From NCBI RefSeq assembly GCF_030848945.1, contig NZ_JANHAX010000001.1:868001-932000 (forward strand): DNA of 64,000 nucleotides. Direction: 5' to 3'. Numbering within the stretch: the stretch's first letter is position 1; each line of letters begins with the position of its first letter. A model generated the notes under the pieces. It did no database searches and was not told the origin of the DNA. It saw only the letters and a program-made list of their open reading frames with translations. Origin of the DNA: Marimonas arenosa (GTDB lineage Bacteria > Pseudomonadota > Alphaproteobacteria > Rhodobacterales > Rhodobacteraceae). This document shows positions 34,963-42,910 of this stretch, in pieces. A program made the translations under genes and the position numbers.

Positions 34963-35558
34963 CGCCCCGCCCCTCCGAACAGCCGCACGGTGCGGTAACG
35001 TTCGATCAGACTGGTTACGCCAAAGGGCATGCAACCATCGCCGAGGCCGGTCTCGTTCCGGTACTCATAATAGTGCGCCGCCAGGAGCAACACCGCCTGA
35101 CCCAGATCAGATGGCAGGTCGCTCCAGCCTGCACCGAAACCCGCTGCGAAACGCACCCGCACCGCCCCACCCGAAGGCACCGTCGGCAATAGTGTGCCCG
35201 TCGGTGCGATCCGCGGCCGCTGCATGTCCTGTACCAGCCTGTAGAGCACCGGATCGACGATCTCTTCGCCTTCCGCTGCGTCGATCAGGACCAGGTCCAG
35301 GATCGCACTCACCGGCGCCACCGGCAGAGCCTGACCCAACTGATCGCGCCATGCCGTCAGCGTCCACGAAAATTCGCGCGCGATCAGGATCTTACCGGTC
35401 CGTGCCTCGATCGCCGCAATGGCCGCGCGCAAGAAGCTTTCCAGAACCGAGTCCTGCAGGCTGTCCTCGGCGAAACCGGACCCGAGCCGCAAATGCGCCT
35501 TGAATTCGGCCACCGGCAACGCCGACAGCGGAATCGGTGTTTCTTCGATCAACATCAT
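34959..35558 (-). CDS. GTA g6: head-tail connector (gp6/phiE125 gp8-like adaptor)
   Basis: The 199-residue protein has the adaptor pattern: an N-terminal helix AEFKAHLRLGSGFAEDSLQD, IAAIEARTGKILIAREFSWT, and a C-terminal region AVLLLAAHYYEYRNETG. It binds below the portal. The paired ATG codons at 35558/35555 are chosen because GGAG lies 7 bases upstream; the frame stays open further upstream but that part is GC-rich and unlike any GTA protein. A 161-base gap separates it from the capsid gene. Confidence 0.88.
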   Translation of the reverse strand: MMLIEETPIPLSALPVAEFKAHLRLGSGFAEDSLQDSVLESFLRAAIAAIEARTGKILIAREFSWTLTAWRDQLGQALPVAPVSAILDLVLIDAAEGEEIVDPVLYRLVQDMQRPRIAPTGTLLPTVPSGGAVRVRFAAGFGAGWSDLPSDLGQAVLLLAAHYYEYRNETGLGDGCMPFGVTSLIERYRTVRLFGGAGR

Positions 35559-35688
35559 GGAAATACTCCGAAATTTCCCTTTTCCCCAGGCCCGTCCCGA
35601 CCGGTCGATGCGGCGCGCGGGCCCAACGCCGCCCGGACGGAGGGGAGGAGCTGGTGGGCGCCTGAAGTCAGGCCGCGCGCGCCGGGGA

Positions 35689-35702
35689 CGGGCGGTCGCC
35701 CG
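35689..35702 (-). terminator. Short GC hairpin after the capsid gene
   Basis: CGGGCG-GT-CGCCCG (35689-35702) lies 18 bases past the g5 stop in the only long gap inside the GTA cluster (35559-35719). With no T-run it is not a full terminator but may lower read-through or protect the capsid mRNA 3' end. The rest of the gap shows no gene. Confidence 0.35.
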
Positions 35703-35719
35703 CCCCCAACCGACCGTGC

Positions 35720-36901
35720 TTAGCTCACGCCGAACTTCAGCAACTTGATCGCGGCGAAATCGCTCACGTCGCCCCCCACGCGCTTGGTCGCATAGAACAG
35801 AACATGCGGCTTGGCGCTGAACGGATCGCGCAGCACGCGCAGGTCCGGGCGCTCGGCGACGGTATAGCCGGCGTTGAAATCGCCGAACGCAATCGAGAAC
35901 GAGTCGGTCGCGACGTCGGGCATGTCTTCGGCAATCAGGACCGGATAGCCCATCAGGCGCGCGGGTTCGCCCGCGGCCAGACCATCCGACCAAAGGAAGC
36001 GGCCGTCGAGATCCTTGAGCTTGCGCACGGCCCCCGCGGTTTTTGAGTTCATCATGAAAGTACCGTTGGCGCGATACTGGGCGCCCAACGCGTAGACCAG
36101 GTCGACGATGGCGTCACCGCCGTTGAAATCACCGGCCGCGCCGGTGGCAACATAACCGACATTGCCCCAGGTCCAGCTGTCGTTGTCGACGGCGGTGTGG
36201 GTAAGGATCCCCACCGGTTTGTCGCTGCCGTCGCCATTGATAAAGGCCGCCGCTTCAGCGCGGGCGAACTTGTCGGCGATGCGGCCGGCAAGCCAGCCTT
36301 CGATATCGAAGGCACTGTCATCAAGCAGACGCTGTGACGCCTTCGGCATCGCCGACAACTCGTGCAGCGGAATCACGATCCGGTCGATCGACGGGGTCGC
36401 GGTTTCGGTCGCGGACGCGGTTTCAGTGGCCCAGCCGGCGCCGACATCGGTGTGGTCGATCAGCACGTCATACGACGTCGCCTCGACATTGACGACATTG
36501 GCGATCGCGCGGACGGACGAGGTGCTTTCGAGCACGCTCTTGATCTGCTCGGCTGTCTGCGGATCGACCAGATAGCCGCCATCCGACGCCACCGCGGTGC
36601 TCATCGCCTTGCCCTCCAGTTCCAGGCCACGCAGCGCGTCGTCGTCGCCGGTGCGTACATAGGCATCAAACGCCTTGTGATGCGGTGTCTCGGTGTCGGC
36701 CGCCGCGGCCAGGGCCGGGCGACGCATGGTTTGGGACTTTCGTTCAAGCATGGTCAATTGCTCTTCCTGTTGTTGAAGTTTAGAATGAATAGTTCTCTTG
36801 AAACTCCTGAGATCGCTCACGAAACCACTCAGGGCCGACGTCACCTCGGGCATCGGAGACAGATCTCCTCCGGCCCGAGCCTTGCTCTCGGGTTTGGTCA
36901 T
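35720..36901 (-). CDS. GTA g5: HK97-type major capsid protein
   Basis: The 393-residue protein has an N-terminal coiled-coil delta/scaffold region (about residues 25-60, KRTIHSKLQQQEEQLTMLE), followed by the HK97-fold capsid domain with KAMSTAVASDGGYLVDPQTA, IPLHELSAMPKASQRLLDDS, and FINGDGSDKPVGILTH. The delta region is cleaved by the g4 protease in relatives. GAAGGA precedes the ATG. It is the most highly made GTA protein, and a small hairpin follows it. Confidence 0.94.
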   Translation of the reverse strand: MTKPESKARAGGDLSPMPEVTSALSGFVSDLRSFKRTIHSKLQQQEEQLTMLERKSQTMRRPALAAAADTETPHHKAFDAYVRTGDDDALRGLELEGKAMSTAVASDGGYLVDPQTAEQIKSVLESTSSVRAIANVVNVEATSYDVLIDHTDVGAGWATETASATETATPSIDRIVIPLHELSAMPKASQRLLDDSAFDIEGWLAGRIADKFARAEAAAFINGDGSDKPVGILTHTAVDNDSWTWGNVGYVATGAAGDFNGGDAIVDLVYALGAQYRANGTFMMNSKTAGAVRKLKDLDGRFLWSDGLAAGEPARLMGYPVLIAEDMPDVATDSFSIAFGDFNAGYTVAERPDLRVLRDPFSAKPHVLFYATKRVGGDVSDFAAIKLLKFGVS

Positions 36902-36936
36902 TGCCGTTTTCCTTCGTCGCTTGGTCTCGGCCCGCG

Positions 36937-37515
36937 TCAGTCGCGCGCCAGTTCCCGGCTCGCGTCCCTGAGGGCCGCCGCCAATTCGCGCCAGTCATCG
37001 GCCACTGACAGATCGTCCGCAGACGCGTCGCCCTTGGCCCCCACCCGCGCACTGGGCAGCATCGGGAACGTCACCAGCGACACTTCCCAAAGCTCCAGTT
37101 CCTTAAGAAGCCGCAGCCCCTTGTCATTCTTCACCGCCTTGAGCGTGCGATAGCCGATGCTGAGCCCGTCAATGGCGCCGGCGGCAATCAGTGCCGCCGC
37201 CTCGCGGGCCCGGCCGACGCTTTCCAGCAGCCGGCCCTTGACGAAGAGCCCCTTGCCGTCCTCGCGCACGTCGTCCCAGATGCCGATCGGTTGCGCCGGA
37301 TCGTGCTGCCACAGCATCTTGACGTTGCGCCCGTCCGCTTTGAGCCGCTTCAAACTGGCGGCATAAGCACCCTGCTCCACCACGTCGCCGCCCTGATCAC
37401 GCGCCCCGAACAGGCTGGCATACCCCTCAATGACTGTGCCATCCTTGGCCTCACGCACACTCAATTCTTCATCGAAGCGGCAAAATTTCCGTTCCAGTCC
37501 GGTCTCGAAATCCAT
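36937..37515 (-). CDS. GTA g4: HK97-type prohead protease
   Basis: The 192-residue protein matches the prohead protease family: IEGYASLFGARDQGGDVVEQ, VKMLWQHDPAQPIGIWDDV (catalytic His) and GLSIGYRTLKA with the serine. The C-terminal tail is charged. It matures the capsid by removing the delta region. GGAG lies 6 bases before ATG 37515; an ATG at 37527 is a possible alternative with AAGG 7 bases upstream. It precedes g5 by 35 bases. Confidence 0.92.
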   Translation of the reverse strand: MDFETGLERKFCRFDEELSVREAKDGTVIEGYASLFGARDQGGDVVEQGAYAASLKRLKADGRNVKMLWQHDPAQPIGIWDDVREDGKGLFVKGRLLESVGRAREAAALIAAGAIDGLSIGYRTLKAVKNDKGLRLLKELELWEVSLVTFPMLPSARVGAKGDASADDLSVADDWRELAAALRDASRELARD

Positions 37516-37536
37516 CTCTTTCTCCATCTGAAAACC

Positions 37537-37770
37537 TTAGGGCGTTGCCGCCAGGATCGACTGGACCGCCTGCGCCAGGATGATCGCCACGATACCGTAA
37601 ACCGTGAGCCACAAACGCTTTTCCAGTCGCTCCATCATCAACTCGATCTTTTCGAGCCGCCGCGCCAGCCCGTCATGTTGCAGGGTCGAGACCCGCTCGT
37701 GCGCCTCAAGCCGCAACGCCGGGGCACAATCGAAAGCCTCGAACCCGTATCGCCGTTCCTCGTCAACCAT
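37537..37770 (-). CDS. GTA g3.5: small coiled-coil membrane-type protein
   Basis: The 77-residue protein has a heptad-like helix (EAHERVSTLQHDGLARRLEK, then IELMMERLEKRL) and a C-terminal hydrophobic helix (TVYGIVAIILAQAVQSILA). A small gene of this kind lies between portal and protease in GTA clusters (g3.5); its role is not clear to me. ATG 37770 overlaps the portal stop by 8 bases and follows GAGGAC. Confidence 0.8.
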   Translation of the reverse strand: MVDEERRYGFEAFDCAPALRLEAHERVSTLQHDGLARRLEKIELMMERLEKRLWLTVYGIVAIILAQAVQSILAATP

Positions 37771-38950
37771 CCGCACCGTCCTCGGCGAGCACCGGCAGGC
37801 CCAACAGGCGCCGCTTCTCGGTCATGGTCAGGAAATCCGCGCGGGCGACGCGCGCCCATTGCGCATCGCGCTCGGCGGCCAGCGCCGGCACCTGGTCGAG
37901 ATCTGGCTTCAGGTCCAGAGCCTCACCGGCGAATTGCGACAGCCAGTCCGCCACCGCCGCCGTCACCCGCAGCGCCAGCGGCAGTACGGTCAGCCGATAA
38001 AACGCCCGGTTGGCCTCCTGGTAATTGGCATAGGTCGCGTCCCCGGGAATACCCAGCAGCATCGGCGGCACCCCGAAGGCCAACGCAATCTCGCGTGCCG
38101 CACTCTCCTTGGTTTTCTGGAACTCCATGTCCGACGGGCTGAACCCCATTGGCTTCCAGTCGAGCCCGCCCTCCAGCAGCATCGGCCGCCCGGCATTGCG
38201 CGCGCCCTGGTGATGCGCCTCCATCTCGGCCACCAGCCGGTCGTATTGATCGGCCGACAGCGCGCCCTGCCCCTCGGCGCCCTTGTAGACGATGGCACCG
38301 GACGGTCGCGCGGCATTGTCCAGTAGCGCCTTCGACCAGCGCGAGGCGGAATTGTGCACATCCACCGCCTGCGCCGCCGCCTGCATCGGGCTCAGTCCGT
38401 AGTGATCATCCTGCGGATGGAAGCTCTTGATGTGGCAGACCGCCGGCACGCCCTCGCTCACGTCGAAGCGGTGCTTGCGCCCGCCTACGGCGTATTCATA
38501 CCCCACGGGCCACCCGTCGTGACCCGGGATCAGGCTCATCCGGTCCGAGCGCAGAACATGCAACTCCAGCGGCACCACCGCCTCGCCGCTCACCGCCTCC
38601 AGATAGGCGTTCCCAGTCAGAAGCAACTGGCCGTAAAGCGCCTCGAACAGTTCCGCCCGCCCCTGCGCCGGATTCGGGCTCTGCACCAGGTTCAGCACCG
38701 GATGGGTATCGAAACGCTGCGCCTTGTCCTGCAGCACCAGCGGCAGCGCCGCCGCGGCCTCTGCGATCATCTTGACCGAGCGGAAACCCACCGGGTTGCC
38801 GGAAAAACCGGTCCGCGTCAGCGTCACCGTGTCGCGTGGGCTCCACGCCACGCGACCCGCCCCGTGATAGGCCAGAACCGGTCCCGTCGCGCTGGCTTTC
38901 TGTTCCGGGATTTCCCGCTCCCGCGCTTTGAAGAAATCAAACACCGCCAT
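37763..38950 (-). CDS. GTA g3: portal protein
   Basis: The 395-residue protein is a HK97-type portal: SARSVKMIAEAAAALPLV-like helix region (SVKMIAEAAAALPLVLQD), LLLTGNAYLEAVSG, IKSFHPQDDHYGLSPMQAAA and PPMLLGIPGDATYANYQEAN. It forms the dodecameric DNA gate. ATG 38950 sits 6 bases after GGAG; the frame extends upstream but without family similarity. Gap to the terminase is 119 bases. Confidence 0.93.
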   Translation of the reverse strand: MAVFDFFKAREREIPEQKASATGPVLAYHGAGRVAWSPRDTVTLTRTGFSGNPVGFRSVKMIAEAAAALPLVLQDKAQRFDTHPVLNLVQSPNPAQGRAELFEALYGQLLLTGNAYLEAVSGEAVVPLELHVLRSDRMSLIPGHDGWPVGYEYAVGGRKHRFDVSEGVPAVCHIKSFHPQDDHYGLSPMQAAAQAVDVHNSASRWSKALLDNAARPSGAIVYKGAEGQGALSADQYDRLVAEMEAHHQGARNAGRPMLLEGGLDWKPMGFSPSDMEFQKTKESAAREIALAFGVPPMLLGIPGDATYANYQEANRAFYRLTVLPLALRVTAAVADWLSQFAGEALDLKPDLDQVPALAAERDAQWARVARADFLTMTEKRRLLGLPVLAEDGADG

Positions 38951-39069
38951 CCGGCTCTCCTCACGTTTCTCTTTCAGTCCCAGAGCTTTACCCTGCGCAG
39001 CCGCAGTCGCTTCCGGTCTCGTTTCAGGATCGAAAGCGATCATTCCCGGAAAAGTTTAAGAAATCTGAA

Positions 39070-40482
39070 CTAGACCGCGCGCACCTGCGGGCGCCGCCAT
39101 TTTGCAGCCGGTTCGATCATCAGCTCGGTCAGCGCCCAGACCAGCGCGTCGACCCTGTCCGGGCTGCCCGTACCGTCGTAGCCTCGCGTGGTCATGCGGC
39201 ACATCTGGTCTTCCAGCCCTCCCAGGTCCCGGACATGAAAAACCCGCCCCTGCTCGTAAAGCGCCGCCACCGGTTCGGCCCGCGCCGCCTTGCCGCGGGC
39301 GGCGTGGACTTTCTTCAGCGGAACCATCGGATCGACCTGCCGAATGACCGATTCGACCAGGTCACCACCCTGGTTGACCTCGGCTACCAGCTTCTCGGCC
39401 CCGAACCGTTCCATCGCCGCAATCGCCGCCTTTGCCCAGACGGCCGGCGTTGCGGCGCTGACGCTGGCATCGCCCAGAACATAGGCGCGCCAGTCCTGCA
39501 CCGGTCCGCGGGTCACGGCCCCTGCCACCACGATTCCGCACTCGTCACTGCCCTCGTGTCCCGTGACCGGCGGATCCACTGCGACCACGATCCGGTCAAG
39601 CTCGGGCAATTCGACCACCCGCGAACTCTCCAATGCCGATGAAGTCCACAACGCCCCCTCGACATCCTCCAGCAGCACGCCCTCCAGTTCCTGACGCCCG
39701 AGGCGCGTGCCGGCATAACGCGCCTTGACCTCGTCGAGGAATCCTTGCGCCAGGTTCGCCGCATTGGCTTCGGTCGAAGCGCGCGTCACGACGGTCGACG
39801 GCATCGCAAGGATCTCTTTCAGGATACCCACATTCCGCGGCGTCGTCGTCACGCAAACCCTGGGCGTCTCGCCCAGTCGCAATCCGAATTGCAGCATGTC
39901 CCAGGTGTCCCGGGCCTTCTTCCACTTGGCCAGTTCATCCACCCAGGCCCCGTCGAACTGTGGGCCCCGCAGTCCTTCCGGGTCATGCGCCGAGAACACC
40001 TGCGCCACCGCCCCATTGGGCCATATGAGCCGCTTGCGCCCGGCCTGCCATTCCGGCCGCCGATCAGACGGCGAGCAGGCGAGGATGCCGCTTTCGCCAA
40101 ACACCATCACCTCGCGAACCTGGTCCACCGTCTCGCCCACAAGCGCGATCCGCCGGCAAACTCCCGTGTCCTGCGGCCCCGCGCCTTCAACCTGCGCCCG
40201 CACCCATTCGGCTCCGGCGCGCGTTTTCCCCGCGCCGCGCCCGCCCATGATCACCCAGGTCCGCCAGTCGCCGTCCGGCGGCAACTGATGATCCATCGCC
40301 CAGAACTCGAACAAAAAAGGCAGAGCCATCAACTCTGCCTCGCTCAGCTCATTCAGGAAAGCGTCCTGGACATCGCGCCCTTCTGAGGCGATCCAGGCGG
40401 CACCCGATCTGAGTCCGGGCTGCGTCGAGGTCGATGGATCCGCCGGCGCCGGTCCGGCGCCCGTGTTGCCCGCGTTTTTCAA
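39070..40482 (-). CDS. GTA g2: terminase large subunit (packaging ATPase/nuclease)
   Basis: The 470-residue protein has the packaging ATPase Walker A GGRGAGKTRAGAEW (about residue 80), LRGPQFDGAWVDELAKWKK as Walker B, and a C-terminal RNase H-like nuclease with VAVDPPVTGHEGSDECG. In GTAs it packages random host DNA headful by headful. The start is TTG, 7 bases after GGAG, inside g1 (134-base overlap); no ATG in a suitable place exists before the conserved AELMALPFLFEFWA region. Confidence 0.93.
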   Translation of the reverse strand: MKNAGNTGAGPAPADPSTSTQPGLRSGAAWIASEGRDVQDAFLNELSEAELMALPFLFEFWAMDHQLPPDGDWRTWVIMGGRGAGKTRAGAEWVRAQVEGAGPQDTGVCRRIALVGETVDQVREVMVFGESGILACSPSDRRPEWQAGRKRLIWPNGAVAQVFSAHDPEGLRGPQFDGAWVDELAKWKKARDTWDMLQFGLRLGETPRVCVTTTPRNVGILKEILAMPSTVVTRASTEANAANLAQGFLDEVKARYAGTRLGRQELEGVLLEDVEGALWTSSALESSRVVELPELDRIVVAVDPPVTGHEGSDECGIVVAGAVTRGPVQDWRAYVLGDASVSAATPAVWAKAAIAAMERFGAEKLVAEVNQGGDLVESVIRQVDPMVPLKKVHAARGKAARAEPVAALYEQGRVFHVRDLGGLEDQMCRMTTRGYDGTGSPDRVDALVWALTELMIEPAAKWRRPQVRAV

Positions 40483-40690
40483 GTTTCATCTCCATTTCCA
40501 GTGCGATCCCCAGCCATTGCCGGATCTCGCCCGACCGGCGCTGCGCGTCGGCCAGGGTTTCTAGTTTGCCGGCGCGGATGTCGCGGTGCAGCACCGCCAG
40601 ATCGCGCGCCAGGCTGCGAAGCTGCGTCTCCAGGACCGCGATGGCCCGGGTCAGTCGCTCTTGCCCGGGCGTCGTCTGCTGTTTTGCCAT
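40349..40690 (-). CDS. GTA g1: small terminase-like protein
   Basis: The 113-residue protein has a coiled-coil core (LTRAIAVLETQLRSLARDLA then DIRAGKLETLADAQ) and a basic tail (KLEKRGQHGRRTG, RLDRLRRARC). It is the first GTA gene and in RcGTA acts as small terminase. ATG 40690 gives MAKQQTTPGQERLT but has no Shine-Dalgarno; the frame also has an ATG at 40741 and a GTG between. A strong ribosome site nearby serves another frame instead. Confidence 0.82.
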   Translation of the reverse strand: MAKQQTTPGQERLTRAIAVLETQLRSLARDLAVLHRDIRAGKLETLADAQRRSGEIRQWLGIALEMEMKLEKRGQHGRRTGAGGSIDLDAARTQIGCRLDRLRRARCPGRFPE

Positions 40691-40710
40691 TGTCGTTTTG
40701 TCTGCCTCAT
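40651..40710 (-). CDS. Small leader ORF overlapping the g1 start
   Basis: ATG 40710 follows a near-perfect GGAGGAG by 7 bases and opens a 19-residue frame, MRQTKRQWQNSRRRPGKSD, that ends inside g1. It is out of frame with g1. The peptide is very basic. The strong initiation site suggests that it is translated and influences g1 initiation; whether the peptide itself matters is unknown. Confidence 0.4.
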   Translation of the reverse strand: MRQTKRQWQNSRRRPGKSD

Positions 40711-40743
40711 GTGGTCTCTCCTCCGTCCGCACGCAGGACATGG

Positions 40744-40778
40744 AAAAGCGGCCACCGGGGATCTTCCCGGGGCCGCTT
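40744..40778 (-). terminator. Strong hairpin with T-run in front of the GTA genes
   Basis: A 33-base dyad (40746-40778) forms an 8-bp stem AAGCGGCC/GGCCGCTT stacked, past one bulged A, on CCGGG/CCCGG with a small loop. On the minus strand it is followed by TTTT and CC, like an intrinsic terminator. It may end the upstream cobalamin-gene operon or act as an attenuator in the GTA leader. Confidence 0.55.
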
Positions 40779-40803
40779 GCCCAGCTCTCTCAGCATGTCA
40801 CGA

Positions 40804-40832
40804 ACCCTAACCGAGACCGCGCGCAGCGTCAA
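40804..40832 (-). promoter_or_regulatory. Candidate promoter of the GTA cluster
   Basis: On the minus strand TTGACG (complement of 40827-40832) and TAGGGT (complement of 40804-40809) are 17 bp apart. Predicted start is near 40797, about 107 bases before g1. Confidence 0.5.
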
Positions 40833-40862
40833 ACGCGAGCGCCCCCTAACCGTTCGGTATCA

Positions 40863-40878
40863 TTACCAGATTCTTAAC
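40863..40878 (+). promoter_or_regulatory. CtrA-like site upstream of the GTA promoter
   Basis: TTAC-CAGATTC-TTAAC matches the CtrA consensus TTAA-N7-TTAAC in all but one base. It is centred about 74 bases upstream of the predicted GTA start and contains GATTC, a CcrM-type GANTC site. Confidence 0.45.
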
Positions 40879-40887
40879 GCCCCCGGA

Positions 40888-41553
40888 TCAAAGCCCGAGC
40901 TTGTCACGCATGAAGGCCAATGCCACCGACAACCCGTCCGGCGCAATCCCGTGGCCGGTGCCCTTCATGATATGGGCATAGACTTCGGTGAACCCCGCTC
41001 CCTGCAAGGCCTCCGCCGCCTGCGGCAGAGATTGCGGTGGGACCACGTCGTCCATGTCGCCATGCACCAGAAGGATCGGCGGTTTCGACACCGCCTCGTC
41101 CACCAGAAGCTCGGGACTCAGAAGTCGCCCCGAAAAAGCGACGATCCCGGCAATTTCGTCCTCGCGCCTTGGCGCGACGTGCAGGCTCATCATCGTGCCC
41201 TGGCTGAAGCCGAACAGCACCAACTGCTCCGGCAACAGATCCTCGTCCACCAGGATAGCATCGAGAAACGCGTTCACATCGTCGATCGCGGCCCGCATCC
41301 CCCGCTCGGCTTCCTCTTCGGACGAGCCGTCGATCCACGGGATTGGAAACCACTGGTAACCAAACGGCGAAGCCGCGCAACTCTCCGGCGCATCCGGCGC
41401 CACGAACAGCGTGTCCGGCAGGTGTTCGCCCAGCGGATCGGCCAGGCCCAGCAAATCGGCCCCGTTGGCGCCATAGCCGTGCAGAAACACCACCGCCGAC
41501 CGCACCGTTCCCGAAACCGGCCCCTTGCGACCCGCCTGCAATACCCGTGTCAT
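40888..41553 (-). CDS. Alpha/beta hydrolase of the phospholipase/carboxylesterase family
   Basis: The 221-residue protein has the oxyanion HGYGANGADLLGLA, nucleophile elbow GFSQGTMMS (Ser about 115), the acid in HGDMDDVVPP and the His in GTGHGIAP. These small esterases act on carboxyl or thioesters; substrate is open. ATG 41553 overlaps the alkA stop by 4 bases, so it is the fourth gene of the cbiD-cobK-alkA unit. Confidence 0.88.
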   Translation of the reverse strand: MTRVLQAGRKGPVSGTVRSAVVFLHGYGANGADLLGLADPLGEHLPDTLFVAPDAPESCAASPFGYQWFPIPWIDGSSEEEAERGMRAAIDDVNAFLDAILVDEDLLPEQLVLFGFSQGTMMSLHVAPRREDEIAGIVAFSGRLLSPELLVDEAVSKPPILLVHGDMDDVVPPQSLPQAAEALQGAGFTEVYAHIMKGTGHGIAPDGLSVALAFMRDKLGL

Positions 41554-42182
41554 CTGATCCCTTCCCTGTCCTTCGCCACCCGGTAATAGGCCCAGAGCAC
41601 GCGTGCTGCAACCGACCGCCACGGGCGCCAGCGCTCGGCCATCGCGCGCAAGGCGCGCTCTCCGGGGCGCTCGTCCAGGCCGTAGAGCAGCCGCGCCGCC
41701 TCCTGCAACGCCAGATCGCCGGGCGCGAACACATCCGCGCGCCCGAGCGAGAACATCGCATAGATTTCTGCCGTCCAGACCCCGATCCCCGGCACCTCGA
41801 CCAGCCGGGCCACGACTGCGTCGGTCGGCAATCCGCGCAGAGCCGCGAAGTCGATCTCCGCCGCGGCCAGTGCCCGCGCATAGCGCATCTTCTGCCGGCT
41901 GAGCCCGACCGCCCGCAACTCCTCGTCCTGCGCCGCCAGCACGGCCGCCGGATCGATCAACCCGGCGGTCTGCATCCGTTGCCAGATGGCATTGGCCGAA
42001 GCCACGCTTACCTGCTGGCTGATGATCGCGCTCAAAAGCTGGGCGAACCCGTCCGGCCTCAGCCGCAACGGCACCTCGTCGACTGCCTCCAGCGCCCGCG
42101 CCAGGCCTCCGTCCCGCGCGGCCAGCCAGGCGGTGCCTTCCGCCACGCAATCCGGCCCGCGAATGATCCGCCCAACGCTCAT
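41550..42182 (-). CDS. DNA-3-methyladenine glycosylase II (AlkA-type HhH-GPD)
   Basis: The 210-residue protein has the HhH-GPD core: LLSAIISQQVSVASANAIWQ, the hairpin LVEVPGIGVWTAEIYAMFSL, and the catalytic aspartate in VFAPGDLALQEAA. It removes alkylated bases. It has 4-base overlaps on both sides, tied to cobK and a hydrolase, which is unusual company for a repair gene and may only reflect operon packing. Confidence 0.88.
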   Translation of the reverse strand: MSVGRIIRGPDCVAEGTAWLAARDGGLARALEAVDEVPLRLRPDGFAQLLSAIISQQVSVASANAIWQRMQTAGLIDPAAVLAAQDEELRAVGLSRQKMRYARALAAAEIDFAALRGLPTDAVVARLVEVPGIGVWTAEIYAMFSLGRADVFAPGDLALQEAARLLYGLDERPGERALRAMAERWRPWRSVAARVLWAYYRVAKDREGIR

Positions 42183-42910
42183 TCCAGCCCCCGCACCCAG
42201 GCAAGCGCCGCGTCCACGGTCTCGGCCTTTCGCCCCTCGGGCTGTTCCGGTCGATCCAGCATCGCCACCCGGACCCCGAGCTGCCGTGCCGCATCCAGCT
42301 TGGCGCGGCCCGCCGCGCCGCCGGCATTCTTGGCCACCAGCCAGTCGATCGCCAGCTGCCGGAACAGCGCCAGTTCGTGCTCCAGCGAAAACGGCGGGCG
42401 CTGCACCAGGTACTCTCCGCCATCGAACGGGAACGGCTCCGCCTGTTCCTCAACCACCCGGCAGATCACCCGCCGCCGTTTCAGGCGTGCAAACCGCGCC
42501 GCCGTCTGCCGTCCCGTCGCCAGCAACACGACCGCGCCCTCGGGAATGATCTCCACCGCCTGTTCCTCGGTCGAAATCCGAGCCCAGTCCTCCCCCGGTT
42601 CCGGCGCCCATTCCGGCCTCAGGAACTGGCAATAGGGCACCCCCATGTCCCGGCACATGGTCGCCGTCCGGCGTGAGATCCGCACCGCGAACGGATGCGT
42701 CGCATCCAGAACCGCGCCGATACCTTCCTCCGCCAGATAGGTCCGAAACCCATCCTCGCCGCCGAACCCGCCGATCCGGGTCGGCAGGGCCAGCTTGCGC
42801 GGCGCCCGCACGGCGCCGGCCAGCGAAGCCACGGCATCGACGCGCTCCGCCGCGAGCCGCGCCGCGATGGCCCGGGCCTCGCCGGTGCCCGCCAGCACGA
42901 GCAGCTTCAT
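42179..42910 (-). CDS. cobK: Precorrin-6A/cobalt-precorrin-6A reductase
   Basis: The 243-residue protein begins MKLLVLAGTGEARAIAARLA, a nucleotide-binding opening typical of CobK/CbiJ, with GAVLDATHPFAVRISRRTAT and IDWLVAKNAGGAAGRAKLDA further on. It reduces the macrocycle with NADPH in cobalamin synthesis. ATG overlaps the cbiD stop by 4 bases. Confidence 0.92.
   Translation of the reverse strand: MKLLVLAGTGEARAIAARLAAERVDAVASLAGAVRAPRKLALPTRIGGFGGEDGFRTYLAEEGIGAVLDATHPFAVRISRRTATMCRDMGVPYCQFLRPEWAPEPGEDWARISTEEQAVEIIPEGAVVLLATGRQTAARFARLKRRRVICRVVEEQAEPFPFDGGEYLVQRPPFSLEHELALFRQLAIDWLVAKNAGGAAGRAKLDAARQLGVRVAMLDRPEQPEGRKAETVDAALAWVRGLE

Noticed and set aside
26689-40690. Active prophage
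   Set aside because: No integrase, repressor, replication genes or attachment repeats; gene content and order are those of a gene transfer agent.
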